Positions 43,801 to 54,226 of a DNA stretch of 64,000 nt are shown here, in pieces. Below the pieces are notes generated by a model. That model worked only from the letters and a program-made list of their open reading frames with translations. It was not told where the DNA came from and made no database searches. Source of the stretch: Colocasia esculenta (taxonomy: Eukaryota; Streptophyta; Magnoliopsida; Alismatales; Araceae); contig CM024766.1 of the NCBI GenBank assembly GCA_014218235.1, forward strand, positions 69,429,207 to 69,493,206, given 5' to 3'. How positions within the stretch are numbered: position 1 is the stretch's first letter; each line of letters begins with the position of its first letter. Made by a program: the position numbers and the translations under genes.

Positions 43801-46153
43801 CGTGCAATGTCCACTAGCTCTTATCTATACTCTACTCGCTCGTCTATTCACGTTTACTCTACTATCTCGTCTATTCATCTAGTGCTCTCATCTACTTCTT
43901 GGTACTCTATATTGGCCATTGACTGATTGTCTAAAGATAAACAATATAACCAATGCCTGGCAATAAATAAAGGGCCCGATCTGGTCCTGGGATGTGCGCC
44001 CGAAAGTGCTAGTGCCCATGGGAGTTAAATGATCAGAGTGTTTGGCATTACACTCAAGTGCTATCTATCTCGACTATCTATATGACAATCAAAAACACAA
44101 AACGTGCTATACTCTCTCGATGTCTAGAATGACAAACAAGTGCTATATTCGTTGTGCTATTACTATACTTGTGCTAGTTGTGCTATGGCCATTCTGCTAT
44201 TCGTGCTATACTCGATACTTGTGCTATTTTGGAAACTATACGCGATCTCGTGCTATTGTGCTATCTTGTTACCTGTTGTGCTATCTCTTACTATATTTGA
44301 CTCTCTTGTACCTGCTATCTCTAGACACTCTGCCATTAAATGCGTTAATTATTTAAAGCCTGCTTGAGCCTGAGATTTAAGTCCTACTGGGCGTTATCGC
44401 TCACCCTACGTTATTTGATGTTGTGTTCTCAGGTGAGACCGAGGATGACACATACACTCACGAGGAAGGGAATGACCAAGAGTGAAGCCAGGAGTACCCT
44501 TGAGTCATTATGTTATCTTAGAGTTCTAGTTAGTTATTTTCTTTTATTGCAATGTAATTGGGCCCTGTAGAATGGCTCTGATATTAGTGGTTGTAACTAG
44601 ACACAGAAAAGTTATTAATGAGAAGATTTACTTTAGCATTATTCAATGTGCAATGGTTTGATGTCTAGTACTTGCTCTATACCTTTTCTTGCAACTGCCT
44701 TCGCGCTCCGATATTCCGCGTTGGGGCGTGACATCAGCCAGGAAGTTAACGGCCAGGTCCCTTGCCGTTGACTTGGTGTAAGTGACAGTTGATGTTGCCG
44801 CCTACTGGCTATGAACAGCAAAGACTGAATTGTGATATTTATCGATAATGCATGTGTGTTGACGCATGAGGTGCACTGAGTGCACTTGGTTCTTGTGTTT
44901 AGCATACAAGGTATGCAGTTAGTTGCTTACTTCGGTGACTGCGTATTGTTTCCGCGAGTCAGTTGGGTTCACGTGTAGTGGACCGTGGTTACTTGTGGTT
45001 TACGTGAGGTTTCACGTGGTTTGTGTGTGACGTGCACGTGGTTTTGTGTACGTGGCGAGTAATACGACGCCTACCGTGGTTACCTCTCCAGTTGGGTGCC
45101 CCAGGTTCTTTGTGAGCCAGGCTGTTAGCTCGGGGCTTTGTCTCGGTACTTGTGCTGTACCGTCGAGGTCTTTGTCGTCTGACCTAGACACCCTCACTCT
45201 GTGTTTGAGTTGTACGTCCGGCTGAGGGAAAGACGACAGTGGGACAGTGACACTTGAGTTTGTTTTTAGTCACTTGTAGCGCGCTCGTAGTTGGGGGTAC
45301 GGACACCAGTAGTCGACACTGGTCCCCAGCTAGTCCTTTTCCAGTGCCTCACTCTAGCGAGCCCAGGCCAGGGTCTCTGGAGGTGTCAGGCATTGGCCTG
45401 TGACCGTGTGTTCTGCAAGTGGTGGTGTTTAGTTGGTCTCCACAGTTGTTTGACCTTTTTACGTGGAGCGGCAGCTGGACCTTTCGTTCGTGGCTGCGAG
45501 ACTGAGAGGTAGACCTATGTTAGTTGTTCGAGTCAGTTTCTGGTGTCGCGAACCAGTTCACGTGGCTCGTGTTGGCTGTCTCTACTTTAGCTTGTACACC
45601 TGTACTGGTTTGCTGTTTAATTATTAATGTTGTTTCTCGTAGTCGGCAGACAATGAGTACTTTTACAGCTTTACTTACCTGCTTAGCTGTTCTATAAATT
45701 GTTGGTATTGTTTACTGCTTTCGTACCTGTGGTGTTTGGTTTGCTCGGTTTTGGGGGAGTTCCCTACTGAGCCAGTGACTAGAGAGGCTCACCCCTACCC
45801 CCACAGGTGAGAGCGAGGAGGACGTCTCTCGTCCGATGTCCAGTTCTGGGCCGCGTCGTAGCGATGCAGGGTCAGCACCTCCAGCAGAGTAGCTCCAGCC
45901 GTGTAGTTTCTTAGTTGATTACTTTCTTCAGTTGTACCTCGGGGTATGCCCCAGGCTCTTGTACCTCTTTTCAGTTTTTGTGGAAATTTGGCTATGTAAA
46001 CTTGTGAATTATATATAAAATGTGGTGTGTTCCTTTATGTTTACACGGACTGTGGTTTGGTATCCCTTGCGAGGCTTCGGCCCGTTCGCGGGAGGCGGAC
46101 TCGGATCAAGTATGTTATCGGTTTAACGGGCTTGGCCGAGGCGTTCCGTCACA
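40870..46153 (+). mobile_element. Solo LTR E (D superfamily, class II motifs), TSD ATAAT
   Basis: It starts TGTAACGTCGCG and ends TTCCGTCACA, with ATAAT at 40865-40869 and 46154-46158. Without nested A' it is 2280 bp. Its second half aligns with LTR1 (CAGCTAGTCC, TGCCTCACTCTA, GGAGGTGTCAGGC, CCTCGGGGTATGCCCC), so it belongs to the D superfamily. A TATA-like TATATATAAAA lies near 46010. Class II motifs occupy 41045-41180 and the second cluster 41690-41734 plus 44739-44815, where other D-type LTRs have class I or III. Confidence 0.93.
41735..44733 (+). mobile_element. Solo LTR A' (element A family), TSD TCAGC
   Basis: It starts TGTAGCAACC and ends GGGGCGTGACA, 2999 bp, with TCAGC at 41730-41734 and 44734-44738. 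It matches the element A LTRs throughout but is a more diverged family member. It has no AAT run or clear TATA box, and a local duplication of GGTGCTATATTGAATGATTT lies near 43078-43230. Class I motifs are at 42845-43035, the hairpin module at about 43430-43620 and the GTGCTAT array at about 44058-44290. Confidence 0.95.
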
Positions 46154-46158
46154 ATAAT

Positions 46159-47493
46159 GCTCCTATTCCTGCTAGGAAAGGGTAGGGGAGACCCATTAGG
46201 AGTAGGACCTTGAGTGGAGAGCAATAGGAGTCCAAGTGAGAGTCAAAACCAAATCATATGCTGAAGGCTTTTGAGCTCGGGCTGAGAAAACCTGTGAAAG
46301 CGACATATCGACCTGTCGCCTTCAAGGTGGCGACAGGCCTTGCGTCGCCTTCTTCAGTCAAGGGTCGCGACAAGCCCTATATCGCCTTCTGACCAGTCTG
46401 TGTTGTCTTTCTTATTCTTTTGTGTCTGTTCAGGATATTTGCACATATGTTTTGATGACATTGTTTGGTGTATTGTATCATGACTATCCTTATTGCTTTG
46501 ATTATTGAAAATCCATAAAAATCAGAAAATGCAGGAAAATCCATAAAAATCCAGAAAATTCAGAAAATCAAGAGACGTCCGTCAGGTAAGTATCTCTAAC
46601 CCTAATCCATCCGCATTACTATATGATATCTACGCTATTATATCAGCTCAAGGACCGGCTGGTTCCCAGTGTGTTCTAGGATCTAAGTTCCCCTTCATCA
46701 AAAATGAGGATGATCTAAGTACACACTCCTAATCGCTGAATAGGTCGTTGGGTGATATGACTCGGGGACGATGGATTCTGTCGCACGCCGGGGATGCGAA
46801 GTGTCTTGACCCTTGCTTATATTGTCTAGCAATATTATCCTTGAATACTTCTTATTTTCTTTCTTTCTTTGCATTCGCTTTTATGATTTCCTTTTTCTTT
46901 AGCCCAGCATGCATCATGTAGGGATTTTGAGCTTCATGAATCACGATTCGTCAAAGTCAGCTTCTCAATGATGTCCCAACCCAAATCCTCATTTCCAGAC
47001 AAGAATTCCACTTTGAATTTAAAGTTTTCCTCGAGCTTGTGCTCAGTCCAGTTTGCCAATGATGGTTCCTATGAAGGATTCCTCTCATCCCTATTCATTA
47101 TAATAGTCATCCCTTTATCCCCGATCCGCTCATTTAGTCGTGACCCGCTCGAAGGCCAGAGTCGAATCGACCCGCCGGGCAGCACCTATCCCCTAATGAA
47201 CAAAACCTGCACGCTAAAGATAGCCAGGGTACCTCTTGAATCAGGAGGTTGATCATTCTTTTCTTTGATTTTCATTCGTCCCCAATAGGAACCATCCTCG
47301 CACTCTGTTCCCAGCCATGTTCGAGGTTAGCCGGATAATTCTCGCTGCTTATTTGTCCAGAATGGGTGTCTCTTTACCTTGATGCCCGCTTTTCAGCTCA
47401 TTCCACTTCATTCCGCTACATTGCCATTTTACGCCACTTTCGCTCCATCACCGCTCCACTCCCTTGCAAAGCAGGCATCAAGGAGGGGCAATC
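46159..47493. other. Element B spacer between aORF1 promoter and 3' LTR
   Basis: Class I words at 46300-46395 (AAAGCGACA, TGTCGCC, GGTGGCGACA, CGTCGCC, GTCGCGACA) stand upstream of the aORF1 TATA box once solo LTR E is removed. A short ATCCATAAAAATC repeat lies at 46509-46560. The + frame 46968-47252 shows no known domain. The purine tract AAGGAGGGGCAATC at 47480-47493 precedes the 3' LTR. Confidence 0.55.
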
Positions 47494-48868
47494 TGTAGAC
47501 ACCCATTTCTGGCCCATAAGTCGAGCAAAATCCCTTGCCGTATCATTGACGCCTCACGTTGACTCATCATCGTCAAGTTGGATTTCTCTGATCATGACAT
47601 CATTCCCATTAGTTCATCGCCCTGGAGGACTCTTCCTGGTCAAATCAATCTCTTTCACTATAAGCTCTCTGAGTATAAGTCTGATGTTTCATCCCGAAGG
47701 CTGTGCATGGCTAATTGGACGCATTACATGCCAAAATGCAGAAAAGACCAGAAGGCGACAGGCCCTAGGTCGCCTTCCTGAAGACGACAACTCCTATGTC
47801 GCGTTCATAATTCCATATTTTAAATCCTCATAAAATCGCAAAATGACTCAAGTAAGCCTTCCATATGAGGAAAGCGACATATCGAGCCGTCGCGTTCAGA
47901 AGGCGACACCAAGGCCGTCGCGTTTAGGGCCTTAAACAGGAAACTCAATCCGAAGCCAATTTGGACCCATGCTATTGATGGTAATTGCTTCATTTGGACG
48001 TCCAAATCATGTCCAAATCCTCTCAAATTCGGAGCAGACCTTCCTAACATGTTCCTTTCCGAGTTCCAATAGCCCTTGCACAGCCATACTTGCCCAGAGT
48101 CGGACTCTTGCCCATTATTCCTCTCAGACCCGAGTTGAGAATAATCACCCATAAGTACCTCATCTCTGCATCTTTTCGAAAAAGGCCGGATTCTTTGGTT
48201 TGCTGAGCAAGAGAACTTCATCTTCCACGAAGAGAGTTTTCCCTCCAGACAATCAGCAAGAGCCCTCCAGGGCGTTTTCCCATCGGCTACACAATCTCCT
48301 CCTCCTTCTTCCCTTTGTTTCTTTGATTTCATGCATGCATAGCTTCGTTTTCTTTCTAGTTTAGCATTAGATCATGACACAGACACCTATTCTTAACACC
48401 CACAGGGGTTAAAAGCCCCAATCTCGTGAGTTCCCTCCATATTAGTTCATGATTTCATGCTTTTTATTGAATAGATCTTCTACACACGAGTTCTAATGGG
48501 TGTTTTATTTGTTTAAACCACTTTGGTAGGTGTTTAAAGGTCAGAGCAAGGTGAGGCTCTTGCCCCTCGGCTGGCTGAGGAGCAGGAAGACGAAGAACCC
48601 ATGTCTGCATCCACAGAAGAAGAAGGCGACGGCCACTGTGTCGCGATCAGGAAGGCGCCGGTGCCTATGTTGCGTTCACCACAAAGCATCGCGACGCCTC
48701 CTCTGTCGCGTTATCAGGTACGCTTTCCTCTTCACCCTTCCTTTCCAAGGTAGTCAGTCCTCCACTTGAACATCAAGAGGCAACTGCATTGGTGGCGATC
48801 ACGGTCAGTTCCTAATCCCTACACCTTTCACAATCAATTTCAAAGGGGATACAAATCCCGTGATTACA
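47494..48868 (+). mobile_element. Element B 3' LTR
   Basis: It is 1375 bp, the same length as the 5' LTR, starting TGTAGACACCC and ending CGTGATTACA before AACAC. The internal PBS-like copy (TGGCGATCACGGT) is at 48793-48805. Class I motifs are at 47752-47925 and 48620-48715. Confidence 0.95.
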
Positions 48869-48873
48869 AACAC

Positions 48874-50417
48874 CTGTTTTAAAATGTAGCCATATTAAAT
48901 GCTTTAAAATACATATTCACGACTTCTTTGCTATCTATGATTTCTCTTACACATGCACATACATGAACCATCCATATATGGCTCAAATCTGGCATAAAAT
49001 ACCTCATAATGTATCGGATAATTTATTGCAATAAAGTATATTAATTGCCCTATTTTAAAGGACTTGTATTCATTTTCTTACGTTGTTTATATATCGATAT
49101 CGACGCTCCACTGTTCTAGAATTCCTCTAGAACGTCGAGCACCTGTTTTTACATACACACTTTACTTGGCTTCTGGTGAACTCTCCGTCGGATATTCCTT
49201 TTGCCGGACTAGTGAACCCTTGTTCAAGACCTCCGTAAGTCTCCTCTGATCATGGATTCCCACATGGTCGAGATGCCGGTTGTACCCTAACACCCCATTA
49301 CACATTTAGGGATCGATATGATCCAAACGGCTATTAGAAGTTCGCTCTTACCTTGAATCACGTCGAACCTCTGGACTTGTGCATAACATGGCCAGCAGGA
49401 AGATCGTGAATCCCACCTGACTGCCAATACGACGTGCGCATGTTGTGCAACTATTACTATCGCCTGTTTACTCGTCGCATTACGTGCAATGTCCGCTAGC
49501 TCTCATCTGTACTCTACTCGCTCGTCTATTTTCATTCGCTCTACAATCTCGTCTATTCATCTAGTGCTCTCATCTACTTCTTGGTACTCTATATTGGCCA
49601 TTGACTGATTGTCTAAAGATAAACAATATAACCAATGCCTGGCAATATATAAAGGGCCCGATCTGGTCCTGGGATGTGTGCCCGAAAGTGCTAGTGCCCA
49701 TGGGAGTTAGATGATCAGAGTGTTTGGCATTACACTCAAGTGCTATCTATCTCGACTATCTATATGACAATCAAAACACAAAACGTGCTATACTCTCTCG
49801 ATGTCTAGAATGACAAACAAGTGCTACACTCGTCGTGCTATTACCATACTTGTGCTAGTTGTGCTATGGCCATCCTGCTATTCGTGCTAGATTCGATACT
49901 TGTGCTATTTTTAGAAACTATACTCAATCTCGTGCTATTGTGCTATCCTATGACATGTGTGCTATCTCTTGCTATATTTTGACTCTCTTGTATCGGCTAT
50001 CTTTAGATACTCTGCCATTAAATGCGTTAATTATTTAAAGCCTACTTGAGCCTGAGATTTAAGTCCTACTGGGCGTTATCGCTCACCCTATGTTATTTGA
50101 TGTTGTGTTCTCAGGTGAGATCGAGGATGACACATACACTCACGAGGAGGGGAATGACCAAGAGTGAAGCCAGAAGTACCCTTGAGTCATTATGTTATCT
50201 TAGAGTTGTAGTTAGTTATGTCCTTTTATTGCAATGTAATTGGGCCCTATAGAATGGCTCTGATAGTAGTGGTTGTAACTAGACATTTGAAAAGTTATTA
50301 ACAAGAAAGATTTACTTTAGTAATATTCAATGTACAATGGTTTGATGTCTAGTACTCACTCTATACCTTTTCTTGCAACTGCCTTCATGCTCCGATATTC
50401 CGCATCGGGGCGTGACA
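48874..50417 (+). mobile_element. Element A 3' LTR, second part
   Basis: It continues exactly where the first part stops (CTGTTTTAAAATGTAGCC), after the duplicated AACAC at 48869-48873. It ends GGGGCGTGACA before GGCAC. It contains the hairpin module (about 49100-49290), the GTGCTAT array and the AGGTGAGA block (about 50115). Confidence 0.95.
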
Positions 50418-51519
50418 GGCACTCCCGCCGCCGGTTCTTCGCCGAGGACCGAGACTGGGGCGAGGAGCATGGGAGCACGGTCGCCTACTGGCGAGCCGGA
50501 GGGGACCAGGTGGTGTAGCAGGCGAGCCTCCACGATAGCTCGGCTTACATGGAGGACTACCGGGCACGCTACGTCGGACGACTCCGTCTTGACCGGCCAG
50601 CAGTAAGTGAATTCTATCTCTAAGCCTTTGTTACTTGCCTTAATTTGATTCTAACCTTGAAGTGTGAACAGCTGATGCTGGAGTCGCAGGCCGTACGCCT
50701 CCTGGAGGGACGGCTGGCGGAGCAGGAGGTAGAGTTGGAGAGACTCCGCGCCGAGATGCGGACATTGGTAAGTATAATTCTGAGCCTATCTTGAAATTGA
50801 TTTGACACTGATTTGATTTGATGACTGACCAAGATGTGTGAATGCAGAAGGGAGAGCTATCGAGAGTGCGGGCGAGCCGAGACACAGGCGCGAGCTCATC
50901 CGCACAACTTGTGGGAGGGGACCTGGCGGCCCGCCTACAGAAGGCCCTGGACCGGGCACAGGCGAGGGTCCGGGAGCTAGAGAGGAGGGCACGGGAGTTG
51001 GAGGCAGAGGTAAGACACTGAAACTCATACTCTTCTGTATGTGATGTGAATGTTCTGACTTGTTTGTCCCTTGATATGTAGCGGCAGAGAGGAGGAGCGG
51101 CGACCCTCCAGATGCAGATGGAGAGTTTGCGGCTGGAGCTGTCGAGAGTGGAGGGCCGCCTGCTCGAGTCGCGGGAGCGGGAGAGAGAGGCAAGGGAGAG
51201 AGAGAGAGAGACCGACCAAGCCCGGGCTGAGATCGCAAAGAACTACGAGATCCTGAAGGATCGGGTGCTGAGGAAGCGCCCGGAGCAGCAGCGGGCGGCT
51301 CAGCAGGAGGCACCGGGGAGGACGGGATCTGCCTTCGCCTCCCTAGATGACATCGTGTCCCTAGGGGACCCCTCCGTGGTGCGAGGAGGATTACCGCGAC
51401 CCGAGGCATCGACGGCGTCGAGGCCTCCTCTCCCAAACCGGGGTCGGGAGAGAGAGGAGGAGGAGGTGAGTAGCTCACATAGGCAGAGGCCTAGCGAGGG
51501 AGAGAGGAGAGAGGAGTGA

Positions 51520-52648
51520 TACTTTGTACCACCAGGGGTATGCCCCTGTTATGATATGTACAGAACTTGATCATTATAATGGATTTTTGTGGATTTTTGT
51601 CATTTGTGCACTTGAATGGTTTGCTTTGTGTACTTCGGTTCCTGCATCCACAACACTTAGAGGAAAAGGGTTAGTGTAGATCTGTCTTTAGCCCCTTGCC
51701 TAAGCGATGTACCTTTCTTGAGATCTGGTCAAGGGGCTAATGTCTAATCAAAGATAGGAACATAAAAATAAACGAAGGGAAATATGCACATGCATTTTTT
51801 TATTTTTTTATTCTTTTTGAAAATAAGAGTAAAAATATATACATGGTGAAAATATATACATCGAGAGACTCTCTTTTTTTGTCATCATTTTCTTTTTCTT
51901 TTTTTGACTCTAAAATACATATTCATCACATGTCAAAGCATAGGGTCTGTGTGATCTACTTAACCATAGAGGTCATGAATAAGGAGGATCATGCATGAAT
52001 TCCTTGATGTTGGAAATTGCCCCTAACCTTCTTGATATTTTCCACCACAGAAGGTCTTATACAGTCAAATTTGCCCCTAGAGGGAGGAATTTGGAAGAAA
52101 TAAGTAGGAAGCCATGCAAGGATTTGGTTCAAACTACTTTCTGTTTCCAAACCAACACCTTATACTAAAGACTTGGTCAACAATTATTTGCAGGGGAATT
52201 TTTCTTCTTATTTGATTTCAGGGGTGGTGGCACGTACTTTTTGCTACCTCCTTAATTTGGTCAGCCTTTTCCTGGGCATGTACTTTTTGCTACCCTTTTT
52301 TGACCTTTTTGGCTGTTCTTTTCCCCTTTAGGCATGATTTAGCATTCTGCCCCTTGCTTTTCTTGATTGCCCCTGTTTATGGTAACCTTGTCTTTTAGTT
52401 GGGAGTGGATGGTCCCCTACTCGTAGTTTGCTCCGCTTCCAGACGCGACCGAGTGGGAGAAGAATAGGGGAAACATATTGACCGGATTAGACTATCCGAG
52501 TGTACTTGTGATTTTCCAACTAGAGGGCAATACCTTAACATCGCGTGGTGCGAATAAACCCTACCTCACTAAGGACCAAGTGGAAAAGTAGAGACTTAAA
52601 CCCACGCCGTTAAAAAGTGATGAATAACTGACTTGATAGACTGACTGA
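51520..52648. other. Element C convergent spacer between aORF2 and pol
   Basis: aORF2 (+) and integrase (-) end here, facing each other. A perfect 11-bp inverted repeat TTAGCCCCTTG/CAAGGGGCTAA lies at 51688-51698 and 51730-51740. A/T-rich runs follow at 51797-51910. The phrase GCACGTACTTTTTGCTACC recurs in part near 52229 and 52278. No gene was recognised. Confidence 0.65.
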
Positions 52649-54172
52649 CTAAGGATAGAATTTCTTGAGGTAGACTGCGTTCCACAGATATGACAACTCC
52701 ACTCCTTCGGCATCTACCAACCTATAAGCGTTCCCTGAATATACTTCCTTGACAAGGAACGGACCTTCCCAATTTTCTTGCAATTTGCTCCTGGGACCTG
52801 GTGCCTTTATGATTTCACGCTTTAGGACCATCTCACCCACTTCGAATTTTCTCTCAAGAACTCTTTTAGCGTAAAAACGTGCAATTCTCTGACGGTAGAC
52901 TTGAGCATGGTCAGCCGCTATCATTCGCCTTTCATCTAAGAGTTCAAGTTGTGTCAACAAGGCCTCCCGACATTGATCGGGGTCAAGTTCGGCATCCAAT
53001 TGAACTCTAAGTGAAGGGACGAAGACCTCATATGGGAGTATCCAATCCGATCCATATGTCAAAGCATAGGGGGTTTGCCCCGTAGGAGTTCGGACCGAGG
53101 TGCGATAAGCCCAAAGAGCTTCAACCAAGCGATCTGGCCAGTCAGCATTGTTGTGAGATTTGCATGTTTTCTTTATGATTTTGATGAGAGTTTTATTAGT
53201 AGCTTCCGCTTGTCCATTACCTTGTGGATAATATGGGGATGAATGATGCAAGTTAATACCATATTTACCACACATGTCGCGAAGCTTCTGTGAAGTGAAT
53301 TGAGGTCCATTGTCGGTGACGATGTCCCGAGGCATGCCGAACCTTGCAAGGATGTTCTGCTTGATGAATTTAACCACTGTTGAAGCTTTGACCTCAATGA
53401 ATGCTTTTGCTTCAGCCCACTTTGTGAAGTATTCCGTGGCGGTCAAGATGAAGGACTTCTTACGGATTTCTCCGGTTCTGTCTGCGAGAGGAGCGACCAC
53501 GTCGAATGCCCACATGGCGAAAGGCCATAGAGCGATGAGAGGGTGAAGAGAAGAGGAAGGAGCATGAATTTTGTCACCGTGCAATTGGCATTTAGCACAG
53601 TGACGGACAAAATGGTGACAGTCTTCTTCCATGGTAGGCCAATAATAGTGTCTTAGCAACTTTTGGGCAATTGCTCTACCATTAACATGACCACCACATT
53701 CACTAGAGTCAGCGACTTCAACAACATCTTGAGACTCGAATTCATCGAGGCAACGAAGATAGACCCCATTGAGAGATATCTTGTATAGAATGCCACCTAT
53801 AATCTTGTAACGCTCCGAGACGCGGCGAATGGCCCGTCTATCAGCAAAGGTGGCATAATCGTGGAAGGATCCATCTTTGAGAAAGTTCTCGATGTCAAAA
53901 TACCAAGGATGACCATCTTCGAGGTCGATTTCTGGCTCTTTTGAGAGCGCGTGGACTCGAAGGGATGGAGAAGGAGACGTGAGTTGAGAAAACCAAGGAT
54001 CTACATGGGAAGGGACTCTCAACCTTTGGATAGAGACGGTTTCAGAAGATTTTCCCAAAGGAATGGGAATGGAAGACGCTAGGGAAGCGAGTGAATCTGC
54101 TAGGATATTCTGAGCCGTAGGAGTGTGAACTAGAGTGAGCTTCCTAAACTGCCGGACGACCTTTCCTACCAA
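52649..54172 (-). CDS. Element C integrase with upstream RNase H tail
   Basis: The 507-residue open frame begins with the end of the second RNase H region (TPTAQNILADSLASLASS). It then has the integrase N-terminus (ECGGHVNGRAIAQKLLRHYY; HCAKCQLHGDK). The triad is Asp224 (WAFDVVA), Asp287 (IVTDNGPQF) and Glu323 (GNGQAEATNKTL). It ends VYLKKFYP with no chromodomain, as in element B. Amino-acid identity to the B integrase is high by eye. The link to RT is broken by a stop and frame changes at 54173-54230. Confidence 0.93.
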   Translation of the reverse strand: MVGKVVRQFRKLTLVHTPTAQNILADSLASLASSIPIPLGKSSETVSIQRLRVPSHVDPWFSQLTSPSPSLRVHALSKEPEIDLEDGHPWYFDIENFLKDGSFHDYATFADRRAIRRVSERYKIIGGILYKISLNGVYLRCLDEFESQDVVEVADSSECGGHVNGRAIAQKLLRHYYWPTMEEDCHHFVRHCAKCQLHGDKIHAPSSSLHPLIALWPFAMWAFDVVAPLADRTGEIRKKSFILTATEYFTKWAEAKAFIEVKASTVVKFIKQNILARFGMPRDIVTDNGPQFTSQKLRDMCGKYGINLHHSSPYYPQGNGQAEATNKTLIKIIKKTCKSHNNADWPDRLVEALWAYRTSVRTPTGQTPYALTYGSDWILPYEVFVPSLRVQLDAELDPDQCREALLTQLELLDERRMIAADHAQVYRQRIARFYAKRVLERKFEVGEMVLKREIIKAPGPRSKLQENWEGPFLVKEVYSGNAYRLVDAEGVELSYLWNAVYLKKFYP

Positions 54173-54226
54173 CTCTTAGTATGGTTTCAACTTGGGGTCC
54201 CGGGTTTGGTACTTGCTAAGAGATTT

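Larger units (their letters stand above)
24326..48868 (+). mobile_element. Element B: Tat/Ogre-like Ty3 element, full length, TSD AACAC
   Basis: Both LTRs are 1375 bp (24326-25700 and 47494-48868), start TGTAGACACCC and end CGTGATTACA. AACAC is duplicated at 24321-24325 and 48869-48873. Pol is on the + strand; two extra genes lie antisense between pol and the 3' LTR. Solo LTR E (with A' inside) occupies 40870-46153. Without it the element is about 19.3 kb. The first 105 aligned bases of the two LTRs show 6 mismatches, so it is not a fresh insertion. Gag, RT and both antisense genes carry frameshifts or stops. Confidence 0.96.
15157..50417 (+). mobile_element. Element A: Tekay-like chromovirus, TSD GGCAC
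   Basis: LTRs start TGTAGCAACC and end GGGGCGTGACA. GGCAC is duplicated at 15152-15156 and 50418-50422. The 5' LTR is 15157-18200 (3044 bp). The 3' LTR is 22832-24325 plus 48874-50417 (3038 bp in total), split by element B. The internal region 18201-22831 has an initiator-Met-type primer site, gag, protease, RT-RNase H, integrase and a C-terminal chromodomain, in the chromovirus order. Without B the element is about 10.7 kb. It is inserted in exon 4 of aORF2 of element C. All coding parts are broken, so it is not autonomous now. Confidence 0.96.
13479..51519 (+). pseudogene. Element C aORF2: PMD-like plus coiled-coil protein, seven exons, split by element A
   Basis: Predicted exons: 13479-13619, 13926-14630, 14711-14875, 14961-15156 joined across element A to 50423-50602, 50672-50767, 50848-51009 and 51082-51519 (stop). 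Every junction has GT..AG and exons 1, 2, 3, 5, 6 keep phase 0. Exon 1 is acidic. Exon 2 contains the plant-mobile-domain-like MPWGHMIPTLEDIAYLTGLPV. Exons 5-7 are heptad-rich coiled coil (LRLELSRVEGRLLESRER) with a low-complexity tail. Lesions: two stops in exon 2 (near 14478 and 14520), one in exon 3 (near 14812), a one-base frame change and a stop in exon 4, and the 35-kb insertion. The intact ancestor would be near 690 residues. Mobile-domain genes are known both as host genes (MAIN family) and inside plant transposons. Function here is unknown. Confidence 0.65.
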
